The notes beneath the pieces are model-generated. The model made no database searches. It was not told the origin of the DNA and saw nothing but the letters and a program-made list of their open reading frames with translations. A DNA stretch of 64,000 nt from Acrocarpospora catenulata (GTDB lineage: Bacteria > Actinomycetota > Actinomycetes > Streptosporangiales > Streptosporangiaceae): assembly GCF_018476525.1 (NCBI RefSeq), contig NZ_JAHCST010000053.1, positions 1 through 64,000 of the forward strand. Reading direction: 5' to 3'. Position 1 is the first letter of the stretch; each line of letters starts with the position of its first letter. Made by a program: the position numbers and the translations under genes. Positions 25,410 to 33,634 of this stretch are shown one piece after another.

Positions 25410-26580
25410 CCGCGTCCCGCCCCACCACTCCGGTCCTGAACAGCTCCGCCACCAGCGTGTCGCCGAGCCCCGCCTCGGCCAGCACTTCCCTGGTGTGCTC
25501 CCCCTGCCGGGGCGCGCCGGTCGTCTCCGGTGGGCGTCGTCCGTCGATCACGAAGGGCGGCGCCAGCACGCGCATCGGGACGTCGACGGCGGGCCGGGTG
25601 AGATCCCGCTCGCGCGCGTGCTCGTCGGCGAGCATGTCGGCGTAGGTGTTCACCACGGTGACGCAGGTGTCCCGGCCGTGCACGAGAGCCCGGAGCTCCG
25701 CCTTGGTCAGCTCCGCGAACCTCCCGCGCAGCCGCTCGACCGCCTCGTCCCTGCGCGCGTCGTCCCACTGGGCCTCCGCGAGATCCTCCAGTCCGAGCGC
25801 CTCGCACAGGTTCCGCCAGAAAGGCGGCTCGACGGCGCCGACCACCACCATCCCGTCGCGCAGGTGGTAGGCGCGGTAGAAGGCCCGGCCGTCGAACTCG
25901 TCGACGCCGCGCGGGGTGAGCGGAGCCCCGGCCAGCAGGTCCGCCAGCTGCACGCTCGGCATCAGCGAGAAGCCCTCGGCGAGCGAGGCGTCCAGCCATC
26001 CGCCCCGGCCCGTGACCTGGGCGCGGCGGAGCAGTGCCACGATGCCCAAGGCCGGTATGAGGCCCCCGCCGATGACGTCGGCGAGCGGTGCGGTCAGCGC
26101 CTGCGGCAGCCCGTCGTCCGGCCCGACCAGCCGCTCCAGGAAGCCCGAGTAGGCCGTGGCGTTGAGATCGTGGGCCACCGTCCGGCTGAGCGGGCCATCC
26201 GCGCCGAACGCGCTGATGGACACGACCACCAGCGACGGTTTCCTCGCCCGCAGGACGTCTTCGCCCAGCCCGAGCCGGGCCATCACGCCGGGGCGGAAGG
26301 AGTCGACCACCACGTCGGCCGTCTCGGCCAGGGACAGGAAGACCTCCCTGCCGCGCTCGGCCTTGAGATCCACGACGATGGACCGCTTGCCGCGGTTGAC
26401 GAGGTGGTGCGGCGCGCCCTGGCCGTCCACCTGAACGCCGAGGGTCCGCATGTAGTCGCCCGCGCCGGAGTCCTCCACCTTGATCACGTCGGCGCCGAGC
26501 GCGGCCAGCAGCCACGTGCAGTAGTTGCCGGGGATCAGCCGGGTCAGGTCGAGCACGCGCACACCGCTCAACGGGAGCAT
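25381..26580 (-). CDS. Class III (CaiB/BaiF-type) CoA transferase
   Basis: 399 residues. The N-terminus is LSGVRVLDLTRLIPGNYCTW, followed by LGADVIKVEDSGAGDYMR, NRGKRSIVVDLKAERGREVF, VVDSFRPGVMARLGLG and the AHDLNATAYSG segment holding the catalytic Asp. The family moves CoA between acyl-CoA and a free acid through enzyme-bound anhydrides; members also act as racemases (AMACR type). I prefer the ATG at 26580, seven bases after AAGG; the ATG at 26601 has no ribosome-binding site. It follows an acyl-CoA dehydrogenase gene in the operon headed by the GntR regulator. Confidence 0.9.
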   Translation of the reverse strand: MLPLSGVRVLDLTRLIPGNYCTWLLAALGADVIKVEDSGAGDYMRTLGVQVDGQGAPHHLVNRGKRSIVVDLKAERGREVFLSLAETADVVVDSFRPGVMARLGLGEDVLRARKPSLVVVSISAFGADGPLSRTVAHDLNATAYSGFLERLVGPDDGLPQALTAPLADVIGGGLIPALGIVALLRRAQVTGRGGWLDASLAEGFSLMPSVQLADLLAGAPLTPRGVDEFDGRAFYRAYHLRDGMVVVGAVEPPFWRNLCEALGLEDLAEAQWDDARRDEAVERLRGRFAELTKAELRALVHGRDTCVTVVNTYADMLADEHARERDLTRPAVDVPMRVLAPPFVIDGRRPPETTGAPRQGEHTREVLAEAGLGDTLVAELFRTGVVGRDAVSPAPPPPR

Positions 26581-26603
26581 CTGGGCACCTTCTTCGGGCA
26601 TGA

Positions 26604-27710
26604 CTACTGGGCGAGCAGGTGGGCTCGGTCGTAGACGGTTTCGAGGTGGTTCCCCGGGGCGCCGAGCAGGCGCCTGCTGACCTGCGCCCAGGTGACGAAC
26701 CAGTGGCAGTCGCTCTCCCAGGTGAAACCCATTCCCCCGTGCATCTGCACGCTCTCGGAGGCGACACGGGCCAGCGTGCCGGTAGCCGCGTCGAGCGCCA
26801 GGATCGCGGACACCGACGCGGATTCCAGGTCGCCGGCGGCCAGATGGCAGGCGGCGAGATAGACGGCCGAGGTCGCGAGCTCCACCTCGACGAACTGGTC
26901 GGCGAGACGGTGCTTCACCCCCTGGAAGGAGCCGATGGGACGGCCGAACTGCACCCGCTCCGCGGCGTACCCGGCCGTCCGTTCGAGGCAGGCGCGGGCC
27001 GCGCCGACGGACTCGGCGGCCAGCGCCAGCGCCGCGCGGTACCCCGCCGCGACGATCACCTCTCCCGCGTCGGGGATGAGCATCCGGGCGGGAGCCCCCA
27101 CCAGCTCGACCCGGAAAAGCGCACGCGCGGGGTCGAGTCCGCTCTGCCGCACCAGCAGAGCGTCGGCGGCGGACACGGCCAGCAGGGCGACGGTCCCGCC
27201 CGGGCACCGCGCGGCGACCAGCAGCTCGTCGGCGAGGTCCGCCTGGAGCACCGCCTGCTTGGTCCCGGTGACCGCCCACCCGGCGGCCGTCTCCCAGGTG
27301 CTGGTCAGCACTCCCTCGGGTGACCAGGGTCCAGGGATGTCGGGGACCGCCGCGACGACCACCGAACCCTGCGCGACCCGCCGGGCCAGCTCGGCGACGG
27401 GAGCGCCGCCACCGGCCAGCAGACCGGCCGCCATCCCAGTGCCGGCCAGGAGCGGGCCGGGGTAGAGCACCGTGCCGGCCTGCTCAAGCACCACGGCCAG
27501 TTCGACGGCGGTGAGGCCGGTCCCGCCTGACTCCTCCCCGAGGTCGACGGAGACGGCGCCCATTTCGGCCAGCTCGGCCCACAGCTCCGGGCTCGGCGGC
27601 TCGCCGGCCTCCACCGCCGCCCGCGTCACGTTCAGCGGCCCTCTGTCCGCCAGGAGGGCGGCCACGGCCGCCCGCAGGTCGAGCTGTTCGCCTGTCAGGG
27701 AGAACCGCAT
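26604..27710 (-). CDS. Acyl-CoA dehydrogenase-like subunit lacking the catalytic EGT motif
   Basis: 368 residues of FadE type. Recognisable are LGEESGGTGLTAVELAVVLE, VTGTKQAVLQADLADELLVA, ERVQFGRPIGSFQGVKHRLA, and SVQMHGGMGFTWESDCHWFV near the end. After FTWE the sequence reads TWAQVSRRLLGAPG, with no EGT.EI box. This is the pattern of the non-catalytic or alternate-base subunits in heteromeric acyl-CoA dehydrogenases known from steroid and cyclic-acid catabolism. The partner could be the dehydrogenase at 29397-30536, which also lacks the Glu. The start at 27710 (after GAGG) is preferred to 27728. Confidence 0.85.
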   Translation of the reverse strand: MRFSLTGEQLDLRAAVAALLADRGPLNVTRAAVEAGEPPSPELWAELAEMGAVSVDLGEESGGTGLTAVELAVVLEQAGTVLYPGPLLAGTGMAAGLLAGGGAPVAELARRVAQGSVVVAAVPDIPGPWSPEGVLTSTWETAAGWAVTGTKQAVLQADLADELLVAARCPGGTVALLAVSAADALLVRQSGLDPARALFRVELVGAPARMLIPDAGEVIVAAGYRAALALAAESVGAARACLERTAGYAAERVQFGRPIGSFQGVKHRLADQFVEVELATSAVYLAACHLAAGDLESASVSAILALDAATGTLARVASESVQMHGGMGFTWESDCHWFVTWAQVSRRLLGAPGNHLETVYDRAHLLAQ

Positions 27711-27715
27711 CGGCC

Positions 27716-28439
27716 TCAGTGCACCCATCTCACGTTGCGCGCGCTGAGCTCGGGGTACTTGCGACGCCAGTAGGCCCCGGCCTCGCCGACGTGGGCGCGC
27801 ATCGCCTGTTCTGCGGCGAGCGGGTCGCGGGACTTCAACGCCTCCACCACCTTCTGGTGGGCGGCGGCGACGGCGAGCCGGCGCCGGGGCGTGTACTCGA
27901 CACCGACCACCGCGCCGTCGGAGATCGACTTCAGGGTCTCGTTGAAGACCCAGAGCACGCTGCTGCCGGTGGCCTCCGCGATCGTGGTGTGGAAGACCCG
28001 GTTCTCCTCCAGGAAGACATCGTGGTCCTGATTGTGCGCGCGCATCCGCTGGACGCTCTTGGTCAGCTTCTCCAGCTGCTCGTCGGTGAGCCGCTCGGCG
28101 GCGAGCCGCGCCATCATCGGCTCCAGCGTCGTCCGGGCCTCGAAGACGTCCTGCAACGACGCCCCGGTGAACTGAAGGATCAGGGTCAGTCCCTCGCGCA
28201 GGTCATCGGGCCGGGCGGATGCTGATCACGCCTCTGGTCTCCAGGAGCCGCAGCGCCTCACGGAGTGTCGTCCTGCCGACTTCGAACACCTCGACGAGCT
28301 GCTTCTCGTTGGGCAGCTTCGTGCCTTCGACCAGGTCGTTCTCGACGATGTGGTTGACGAGCTCACGTGCCACGCGCTCCGAGGTTTTCGGCGCTCGTGC
28401 CGATCTCATGGACCCCGGGGTCAAACCGGATGCGGTCAT
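27716..28439 (-). pseudogene. GntR-family (FadR/FCD-type) regulator, frameshifted
   Basis: The winged-helix part reads KTSERVARELVNHIVENDLV, then GTKLPNEKQLVEVFEVGRTT and LREALRLLETRGVISIRP, and stops at 28203. The effector domain continues in another frame: DDLREGLTLILQFTGASLQD, EENRVFHTTIAEATGSSVLW and AMRAHVGEAGAYWRRKYPEL to 27716. The indel is near 28205-28215 in a GC run. Intact, it would be a normal-sized FCD regulator of about 240 residues controlling the acyl-CoA genes on either side. As read, only a DNA-binding stub of about 78 residues would be made. Real mutation and sequencing error are both possible. The start at 28439 has GAGGG about 10 bases upstream. Confidence 0.8.
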
Positions 28440-28494
28440 GGTAGAGCCCTCTGCTCTAGGTGTCACGGCGGTCGGGTTTCCTCAGTGATTTAAC

Positions 28495-28518
28495 GACATA
28501 TGATGAACATCTATAGTA
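28495..28518. promoter_or_regulatory. AT-rich candidate promoter/operator of the GntR gene
   Basis: The stretch around 28497-28520 is sharply AT-rich and contains CATATGATG and TATAGT (28512-28517). It lies between the amidohydrolase stop and the GntR start. It contains the island's recurring ACTATA/TATAGT core in the opposite orientation to the other copies, as expected for an operator rather than only a -10 element. Confidence 0.4.
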
Positions 28519-29376
28519 TCAGTTGTGAGAGCCGGGCTCAGCCAGTTTGAAGATCGACCGGGCGGCCCCGCCGACGACCAGTTCACGCGCCTCGTCCTTG
28601 AACGGGAGCTCTATTACGGCCTTGAGCGCGCCCTTGTGGTCCATCACCGGGTAATCGGTGCCGAAGAGCACCTTCCCCTTGCCCCGCGAGTTGGCGAACC
28701 TGACCAAGCTCGGGTCCCAGTACTTCGGGTGGTGTGCGGAGGTGCCGATGTAGACATTGCGGTGCTTCCAGGCGAGCGCGATCAGCTCCTCGACCCACGG
28801 CCACCCGGTGTGGGCGCCGACGATGCTCAGCTCGGGGAAGTCCAGGGCGATGTCGTCGATCAGCAGCGGCCGGCCCATCTCGGACGGCATGCGTTCGGCG
28901 GAGTGGCCGACCTGCATCACCACGGGCACCCCGAGCTCGGCGCACTTGGCGTAGAAGGGGTAGAACCTGCGGTGGTTGACCGGCAGGTTGAAACCGTAGG
29001 GGTGCAGGTGCGCGCCGACGAAGTGGCCGCTGCCGATCCACTCCTCCAGCCGCCGTACGCCCGCCATCCCCTCCCGGGGATCGATGCCGAACAGGCCCTT
29101 CACCCGGCCGGGGGCGCTGTCGGCGATCTCGACGACCTGCTCCTCCCGCACGTTCCAGATCAGCTGTGACGTCTCGTACGACGCCATCTTGGCGGAGGGG
29201 ATCAGCACCACGTCCACGTCGGCGTCGTCCATGGAGGCGACGAACTCCTCGACGCTCTTGCCTGTGAACTTCAGCCCCCACCATTTGACGACGTCCGAGA
29301 TCTCCTTCGGCTCCTCGAACGTCTGGCGGATCCCCTCGGGCGTGAAGATGTTGCACCAGTAGTCAACGGCTCCCAT
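28519..29376 (-). CDS. Amidohydrolase-family protein (ACMSD-type, amidohydrolase 2)
   Basis: 285 residues with the TIM-barrel metal-hydrolase pattern. VKGLFGIDPREGMAGVRRLE, GAHLHPYGFNLPVNHRRFYP (barrel His), VMQVGHSAERMP, IVGAHTGWPWVEELIALAWK (second His) and KVLFGTDYPVMDHKGALKAV (metal-binding Asp) are visible. The N-terminal HxH metal motif of many members is replaced by VDYWCNIFTPEG. AAGGAG precedes the ATG at 29376. Such proteins include decarboxylases of 2-amino-3-carboxymuconate semialdehyde or gamma-resorcylate and CoA-pathway hydrolases of steroid degraders. It is last in a six-gene operon with two acyl-CoA dehydrogenases and a thiolase. Confidence 0.85.
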   Translation of the reverse strand: MGAVDYWCNIFTPEGIRQTFEEPKEISDVVKWWGLKFTGKSVEEFVASMDDADVDVVLIPSAKMASYETSQLIWNVREEQVVEIADSAPGRVKGLFGIDPREGMAGVRRLEEWIGSGHFVGAHLHPYGFNLPVNHRRFYPFYAKCAELGVPVVMQVGHSAERMPSEMGRPLLIDDIALDFPELSIVGAHTGWPWVEELIALAWKHRNVYIGTSAHHPKYWDPSLVRFANSRGKGKVLFGTDYPVMDHKGALKAVIELPFKDEARELVVGGAARSIFKLAEPGSHN

Positions 29377-29396
29377 GACAGCTCCTTCTCTTGGGG

Positions 29397-30536
29397 TTAG
29401 CGAGGTAACCGGAGGACCCGCTCGCCGAGGATGTTGCGCTGAATCTCCGACGTCCCCCCGGCGATGGTGGCGCCGTGGCCGGCCAGAAAGACGCGACGCC
29501 AACGGGCTCCCGCGTCGCCGTACACGAAGTCGAGCCCGAGGATGTCGGCCGCGAGCCGCGCGACCTCCTGCTGCAGCTCCGAAGAGGTCAGCTTGAGCAC
29601 CGACATCCGGGGGTCGGCCGCCGAGTCGCCCCGATCCGACAGGAACCTGAACCACGTCCAGCGCAACAGCTGCACGCGGCCCCAGAGTGAGGCCCACCGG
29701 GCGCGGAACACGGCGTCATCGAGGCGGCGGCGCTCGGCCTCCCGGCGCACCTCGGTGAGAGCGGCTCCGAGACCGATCGCGAGCGACCCCAGCATCCGGC
29801 GTTCGCGGCCGAGCACCGACAGCGCGACCTCCCATCCCCGGCCGAGCTCGCCGAGGACATCGCCGGGGCCGACGGCCACATCGTCGAGGAAGACCTCGTT
29901 GAACTTGGACTCGCCGTCCATCTGCTTGACCGGCCGCACGGTGACACCGGCCGTGCCCATCGGGACCGCGAAGCAGGTGATCCCCCGGTGCCGGTCCGCC
30001 AACGGCTCGGTCCGGGCGAGCAGCAGGCCGTAGTCCGCGTAGTGGGCGCCGCTCGTCCAGACCTTCTGGCCGGACACCAGCCAGCCGTCCCCGGCGGCGC
30101 GCGCCCGCGTCGAGAGGGAGGCCAGATCGGATCCGGCTCCCGGCTCGGAGAACAGCTGGCACCAGATCTGCTCGCCCCGGCGGATCGGTTCGAGGAAGGC
30201 CTCCCGCTGGGAGGCGGACCCGTACGCGATGATGATGGGCCCCGCGAGCTCCATACTGACGAAACTCAGCTGCCTGGGCAGGCCGCGCCGCGCGAGAGCC
30301 TCCGCGAACAGGGCCTGCTCCGACGGGGTGGCCCCGGCGCCGAACGGCGAGGGCCAGGACAGCGCCGCCCAGCCGCCCTCCACCAGCCGCCGTTGCCAGG
30401 CCCGGCCGGCGTCCAGGTCCTCGCGCGTCGGCGTCGAGCCGTAGTCTCGCAGGCCGGCCGGCACCTCGACCTGGGTGAGCCAGTCCTCCAGGCGTGACCG
30501 GAAATCCTGCTCGGCCGGGGTGAGACGCAGGTCCAT
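29397..30536 (-). CDS. Acyl-CoA dehydrogenase (FadE type, catalytic Glu replaced)
   Basis: 379 residues. It contains LSWPSPFGAGATPSEQALFA, CQLFSEPGAGSDLASLSTRA, WLVSGQKVWTSGAHYADYGL, and FLAGHGATIAGGTSEIQRNI then LGERVLRLPR at the end. The usual EGT box reads GGTSEI, so the active-site Glu at that place is missing, as in the heteromeric FadE subunits of steroid-type pathways where the base sits elsewhere or on the partner. The gene ends 20 bases upstream of the amidohydrolase start and begins two bases before the SDR stop. A partner subunit may be encoded at 26604-27710. Confidence 0.88.
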   Translation of the reverse strand: MDLRLTPAEQDFRSRLEDWLTQVEVPAGLRDYGSTPTREDLDAGRAWQRRLVEGGWAALSWPSPFGAGATPSEQALFAEALARRGLPRQLSFVSMELAGPIIIAYGSASQREAFLEPIRRGEQIWCQLFSEPGAGSDLASLSTRARAAGDGWLVSGQKVWTSGAHYADYGLLLARTEPLADRHRGITCFAVPMGTAGVTVRPVKQMDGESKFNEVFLDDVAVGPGDVLGELGRGWEVALSVLGRERRMLGSLAIGLGAALTEVRREAERRRLDDAVFRARWASLWGRVQLLRWTWFRFLSDRGDSAADPRMSVLKLTSSELQQEVARLAADILGLDFVYGDAGARWRRVFLAGHGATIAGGTSEIQRNILGERVLRLPR

Positions 30537-30538
30537 GC

Positions 30539-31288
30539 TCAGCTCACCATGTAGAGGCCGCCGTCGATGCTGAGCACCTGGCCGGTGATGTAGGCCGACT
30601 GCTCCGCGGCGAGATACACGAAAGCCGAGGCGGCCTCCTCGGGGGTCCCGAAGCGCCGCAGCGGAATCTGGTCGAGGAAGCGGCGGCTGAGCTTCTCATC
30701 GGTGCGGAGCTTCTCCGTCATCGGCGTCGCGGCCAGGGGCGCGACCGCGTTGACCCTGATGTCGTAGCGGGCCAGCTCCCGTGCCGCCGACTTCGTCATG
30801 GCGATGATCGCGCCCTTGGCGCCCGCGTAGTTGATCTGCCCGATCGTGCCCTGGAGCCCCGCGGACGAGGTCACGTTCACGATCACCCCGCCCGCGCCGC
30901 CCGCCATCATCGCCTGGGCCGCCTCGCGGATGCCGAGGAACGTGCCGCGCGCGTGCACGCGCAGCACGAAGTCGAAATCGTCGGCGGCCATCTTGTGCAG
31001 CATCGCGGGCCTCGAGACGCCGGCGTTGTTGACCCAGACCCGGGGCGTGCCGAACTCCTCGGCCGCCTTGGCGGCGAGCGCCGACATGTCGGCCTCGGAG
31101 GACACGTCGGCCGGTTGGGCCGTGGCGGTCCCGCCGGACCGGGTGATGGACCGCACTGTCTCGATGGCGAGCCCGGCCGCGATGTCGGAGACGACCACCG
31201 CGTCTCCCTGGGCGGCGAACGCCTCGGCGACCGCTCTGCCGAGCCCCTGGCCCGCCCCGGTGACGACCACGCAGCGACGCTCAGCCAT
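30539..31288 (-). CDS. SDR-family oxidoreductase
   Basis: 249 residues: VVTGAGQGLGRAVAEAFAAQ, VWVNNAGVSRPAM, IVNVTSSAGLQG (catalytic Ser), INYAGAKGAIIAMTKSAAR (Tyr/Lys), and GQVLSIDGGLYMVS. GGAGGG lies six bases before the ATG at 31288. It overlaps the thiolase gene by eight bases. The likely role is oxidation of the 3-hydroxyacyl-CoA before thiolytic cleavage by the adjacent thiolase; FabG-like NADPH-dependent reduction is the alternative. Confidence 0.9.
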   Translation of the reverse strand: MAERRCVVVTGAGQGLGRAVAEAFAAQGDAVVVSDIAAGLAIETVRSITRSGGTATAQPADVSSEADMSALAAKAAEEFGTPRVWVNNAGVSRPAMLHKMAADDFDFVLRVHARGTFLGIREAAQAMMAGGAGGVIVNVTSSAGLQGTIGQINYAGAKGAIIAMTKSAARELARYDIRVNAVAPLAATPMTEKLRTDEKLSRRFLDQIPLRRFGTPEEAASAFVYLAAEQSAYITGQVLSIDGGLYMVS

Positions 31289-32441
31289 GTGAGCCCTCCA
31301 GGATCGTGACCGCCGACACGGCGGTCGGCCCCCCGATGTTGTGGGCGAGGGCCCAGCGCGGCGTGCCCGCCTGGTTGACCGCCTCCCCGCGCAACTGCTC
31401 GAACAGCTCGACGCACTGGGCGACGCCGGTCGCGCCCGGAGGATGGCCCTTGGCCTTGAGGCCACCGCTGGGGTTCACCGGCAGTGACCCGCCGACCTCC
31501 GTCTGGCCGGACTCGATCATCTTCTTCGCGCCGCCTCGCTCGCAGAACCCGAGATCCTCGTAGTTCATCAGTTCGACGCCGGTGAAGCAGTCGTGCACCT
31601 CGGCGACGCCGATGTCGGAGGGCCCGATGCCGGCCATCCGGTAGGCCGCCTTCGCGGCCCGGACCGTGGCCGGGAAACTCGACAGGTCGGCCTTGTGCGC
31701 GTGCATGACCCGGTCCAGGCCGAGACCCACACCCCGCACCCAGACCGGGCGGCGGGTGAACCGCCGGTGTACGCCCTCGGCGGCGAGCAGGAGCGCGGCC
31801 GCGCCGTCGCTCTGTGGCGTGCAGTCCAGCACGCCGAACGGCCCGACGACCCGCGGCGCGGCCAGCACCTGCTCCACGGTGACCTCCATCCGCAGGTGCG
31901 CGACCGGGTTGCTCACCGCGTTGTGGTGGTTCTTCACCGCCACCATGGCCAGATGCTCGGGACGCACGTCGTGCTCGTGCATGAAGCGGGCGACGTGCAG
32001 CGCGAAGCTCGCGGGCGCGATCAGGCCGAGGGGGTAGTCCCAGCCCCGGTCCCTGGCCAGCCCCATCCAGTCCCAGAACGTCGAGGCGACGGGCGTCTCA
32101 CGGGTCTTGTCCGCGCCGATCACGAGCGCGACGTCGACCGCGCCGCTCGCGATCGCCAGCGTGGCGTTGCGCACGGCGTCGTTGCCGGTGGCGCACTGGT
32201 TCTCAACGCGGGTGACCGGGATGTCGAGCAGGCCGCAGGAGTCGGCGAGCACGCCCGCGGGGTGACCATCTGAGGTCTGCAGCTGGCCGAACCAGGCGGC
32301 TTGGATGTCGGACTTCGCCATGCCCTCGTCGACCGAACCCAGTGCCAGCCGCAGGGCCGCCGGGAGGAGCTCCTTCATGCCCTGGGTGAAGAGCTCACCG
32401 AACGGCACCATCCCGGCGCCGACGACCGCGACGCTCCTCAT
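31281..32441 (-). CDS. SCP2-type thiolase (acetyl-CoA acetyltransferase or aldolase-type)
   Basis: 386 residues. The nucleophilic Cys is in VENQCATGNDAVRNATLAIA, the HD motif in IGVAEVHDCFTGVELMNYED, and the C-terminal GGLKAKGHPPGATGVAQCVE. Motif spacing matches SCP2/Ltp-like thiolases. The gene overlaps the next upstream gene, a DUF35 protein, by four bases. Thiolase-DUF35 pairs (for example Ltp2-ChsH2 in steroid side-chain degradation) catalyse retro-aldol cleavage; related pairs do normal thiolysis. Because the Cys is intact, thiolysis is at least as likely. The start at 32441 follows GTGAGGG. Confidence 0.9.
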   Translation of the reverse strand: MRSVAVVGAGMVPFGELFTQGMKELLPAALRLALGSVDEGMAKSDIQAAWFGQLQTSDGHPAGVLADSCGLLDIPVTRVENQCATGNDAVRNATLAIASGAVDVALVIGADKTRETPVASTFWDWMGLARDRGWDYPLGLIAPASFALHVARFMHEHDVRPEHLAMVAVKNHHNAVSNPVAHLRMEVTVEQVLAAPRVVGPFGVLDCTPQSDGAAALLLAAEGVHRRFTRRPVWVRGVGLGLDRVMHAHKADLSSFPATVRAAKAAYRMAGIGPSDIGVAEVHDCFTGVELMNYEDLGFCERGGAKKMIESGQTEVGGSLPVNPSGGLKAKGHPPGATGVAQCVELFEQLRGEAVNQAGTPRWALAHNIGGPTAVSAVTILEGSHG

Positions 32442-33634
32442 GCCCTCACCGCCTCTGCCGTGGTGTCCCCTTGGAACGCGTATCCGTAGTCGGGCACGCC
32501 CTCGCGGAGCGCCACCCGGCGCAGCACGAGCCGGCCGCGGTCCCCGATCCTGGTGGCGGTGGCCGGGGTGTCGGCGACCTGCGCCAGCACCCGCACCGGT
32601 GACCCGTCGAGAGAGACGATCGCCAGAGCGTAGGGTCCGGGGATGCCGGGGATCGGCACGTGCACCGTGACGCACGTGTAGACCTCGCCCGTCCGCGGCA
32701 GCGCGACCGGCGTCGTCTCCCGGTAGCGGTCACAGCGCAGGCACATGTCGCGCGGCGGGTAGCTGATCTCGCCGCACGCGCAGGCTGCCGCGACCAGGCC
32801 GACCTTGGCCTCGAAGGCACGCGCGTAGGCGGGCATCGAGAACGGCACCTCGACGTGATCGCCACCCGGCCGCGGCCGCTGCTCGCCGCCGATCGCGGGG
32901 CGCTCCTCCCGCAGGACCCGGGCGCGGGCGGCACCACGGACGTCGGCGGCGCTCCCGGACCCCCCGTCCACCGCCACCAGCCGCGCGTCCTCGCCGGCCG
33001 ACGCCAGCTCGGCCAGCGCGTAACAGACGGAGGCGGCGCCCGGCGTCGGGACCGCCGATGGCCGGGCACCCAGCCGCCGGGCTCCACCGGCGGCGATCCC
33101 GGCCAGGAGGGGGGCGGCTCCGTCGCGCAGCGCGGCCACGAGCGGCGCGGCCGCCAGCTCCCGCTCCACGCGAGCGTCGCGGTACACCGCCGTGGTCGCG
33201 TGCCCGGCCTGTCCCACGCGCATGGGCAGCGAGCCGGAGATCCGTCCGGCTGCCACGAGGTCGAGGCCGGACCCGTCGCCGAGGAGAGCGGCCCCGGCGG
33301 ACGCGGCGGTGGAGGACAGGTCGACCCCGGCCACCACCGTGCCTGGCTCGTTCTCCAGCAACGCGTCCAAGACGGCGGGGGCGCCGCCGATCCGGAGCTG
33401 GACGACGGCGTCCGGCCCCAGGTCGAGGGCGCGTGCCAGGACACCGCCGCCGAAGCCCTCGACGATGTCGGGGCGCGGGGTGACCAGCACAACCTTGCGC
33501 ACCGCAGGGCCCACGGCGATCAGGGGACGGGCGGCGGCCACCGCCATGGTCAGCACGTCCTCGTCCGGGCCGGTGACGCGCGCGCCGCCCAGCTCCCAGA
33601 CCGGACGGTAGAGCGAGAGGGCCAGGACGGTCAT
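32438..33634 (-). CDS. Thiolase-like/HMG-CoA-synthase-like domain fused to DUF35 zinc ribbon-OB fold
   Basis: 398 residues. Residues 1 to about 265 (MTVLALSLYRPVWELGGARV; DEDVLTMAVAAARPLIA; VVAGVDLSSTAASAGAALLG) look like a degenerate thiolase/ketosynthase-type domain with no clear active-site Cys. From about residue 270 a rubredoxin-like zinc ribbon (CACGEISYPPRDMCLRC) leads into an OB fold (VYTCVTVHVPIPGIPGPYAL; VRVLAQVADTPATATRIGDR). DUF35 domains bind acyl-CoA and scaffold thiolases. Four-base overlaps on both sides tie it to the thiolase and the upstream acyl-CoA dehydrogenase. The fold of the N-terminal half is my reading from pattern and context, not a firm match. Confidence 0.8.
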   Translation of the reverse strand: MTVLALSLYRPVWELGGARVTGPDEDVLTMAVAAARPLIAVGPAVRKVVLVTPRPDIVEGFGGGVLARALDLGPDAVVQLRIGGAPAVLDALLENEPGTVVAGVDLSSTAASAGAALLGDGSGLDLVAAGRISGSLPMRVGQAGHATTAVYRDARVERELAAAPLVAALRDGAAPLLAGIAAGGARRLGARPSAVPTPGAASVCYALAELASAGEDARLVAVDGGSGSAADVRGAARARVLREERPAIGGEQRPRPGGDHVEVPFSMPAYARAFEAKVGLVAAACACGEISYPPRDMCLRCDRYRETTPVALPRTGEVYTCVTVHVPIPGIPGPYALAIVSLDGSPVRVLAQVADTPATATRIGDRGRLVLRRVALREGVPDYGYAFQGDTTAEAVRA

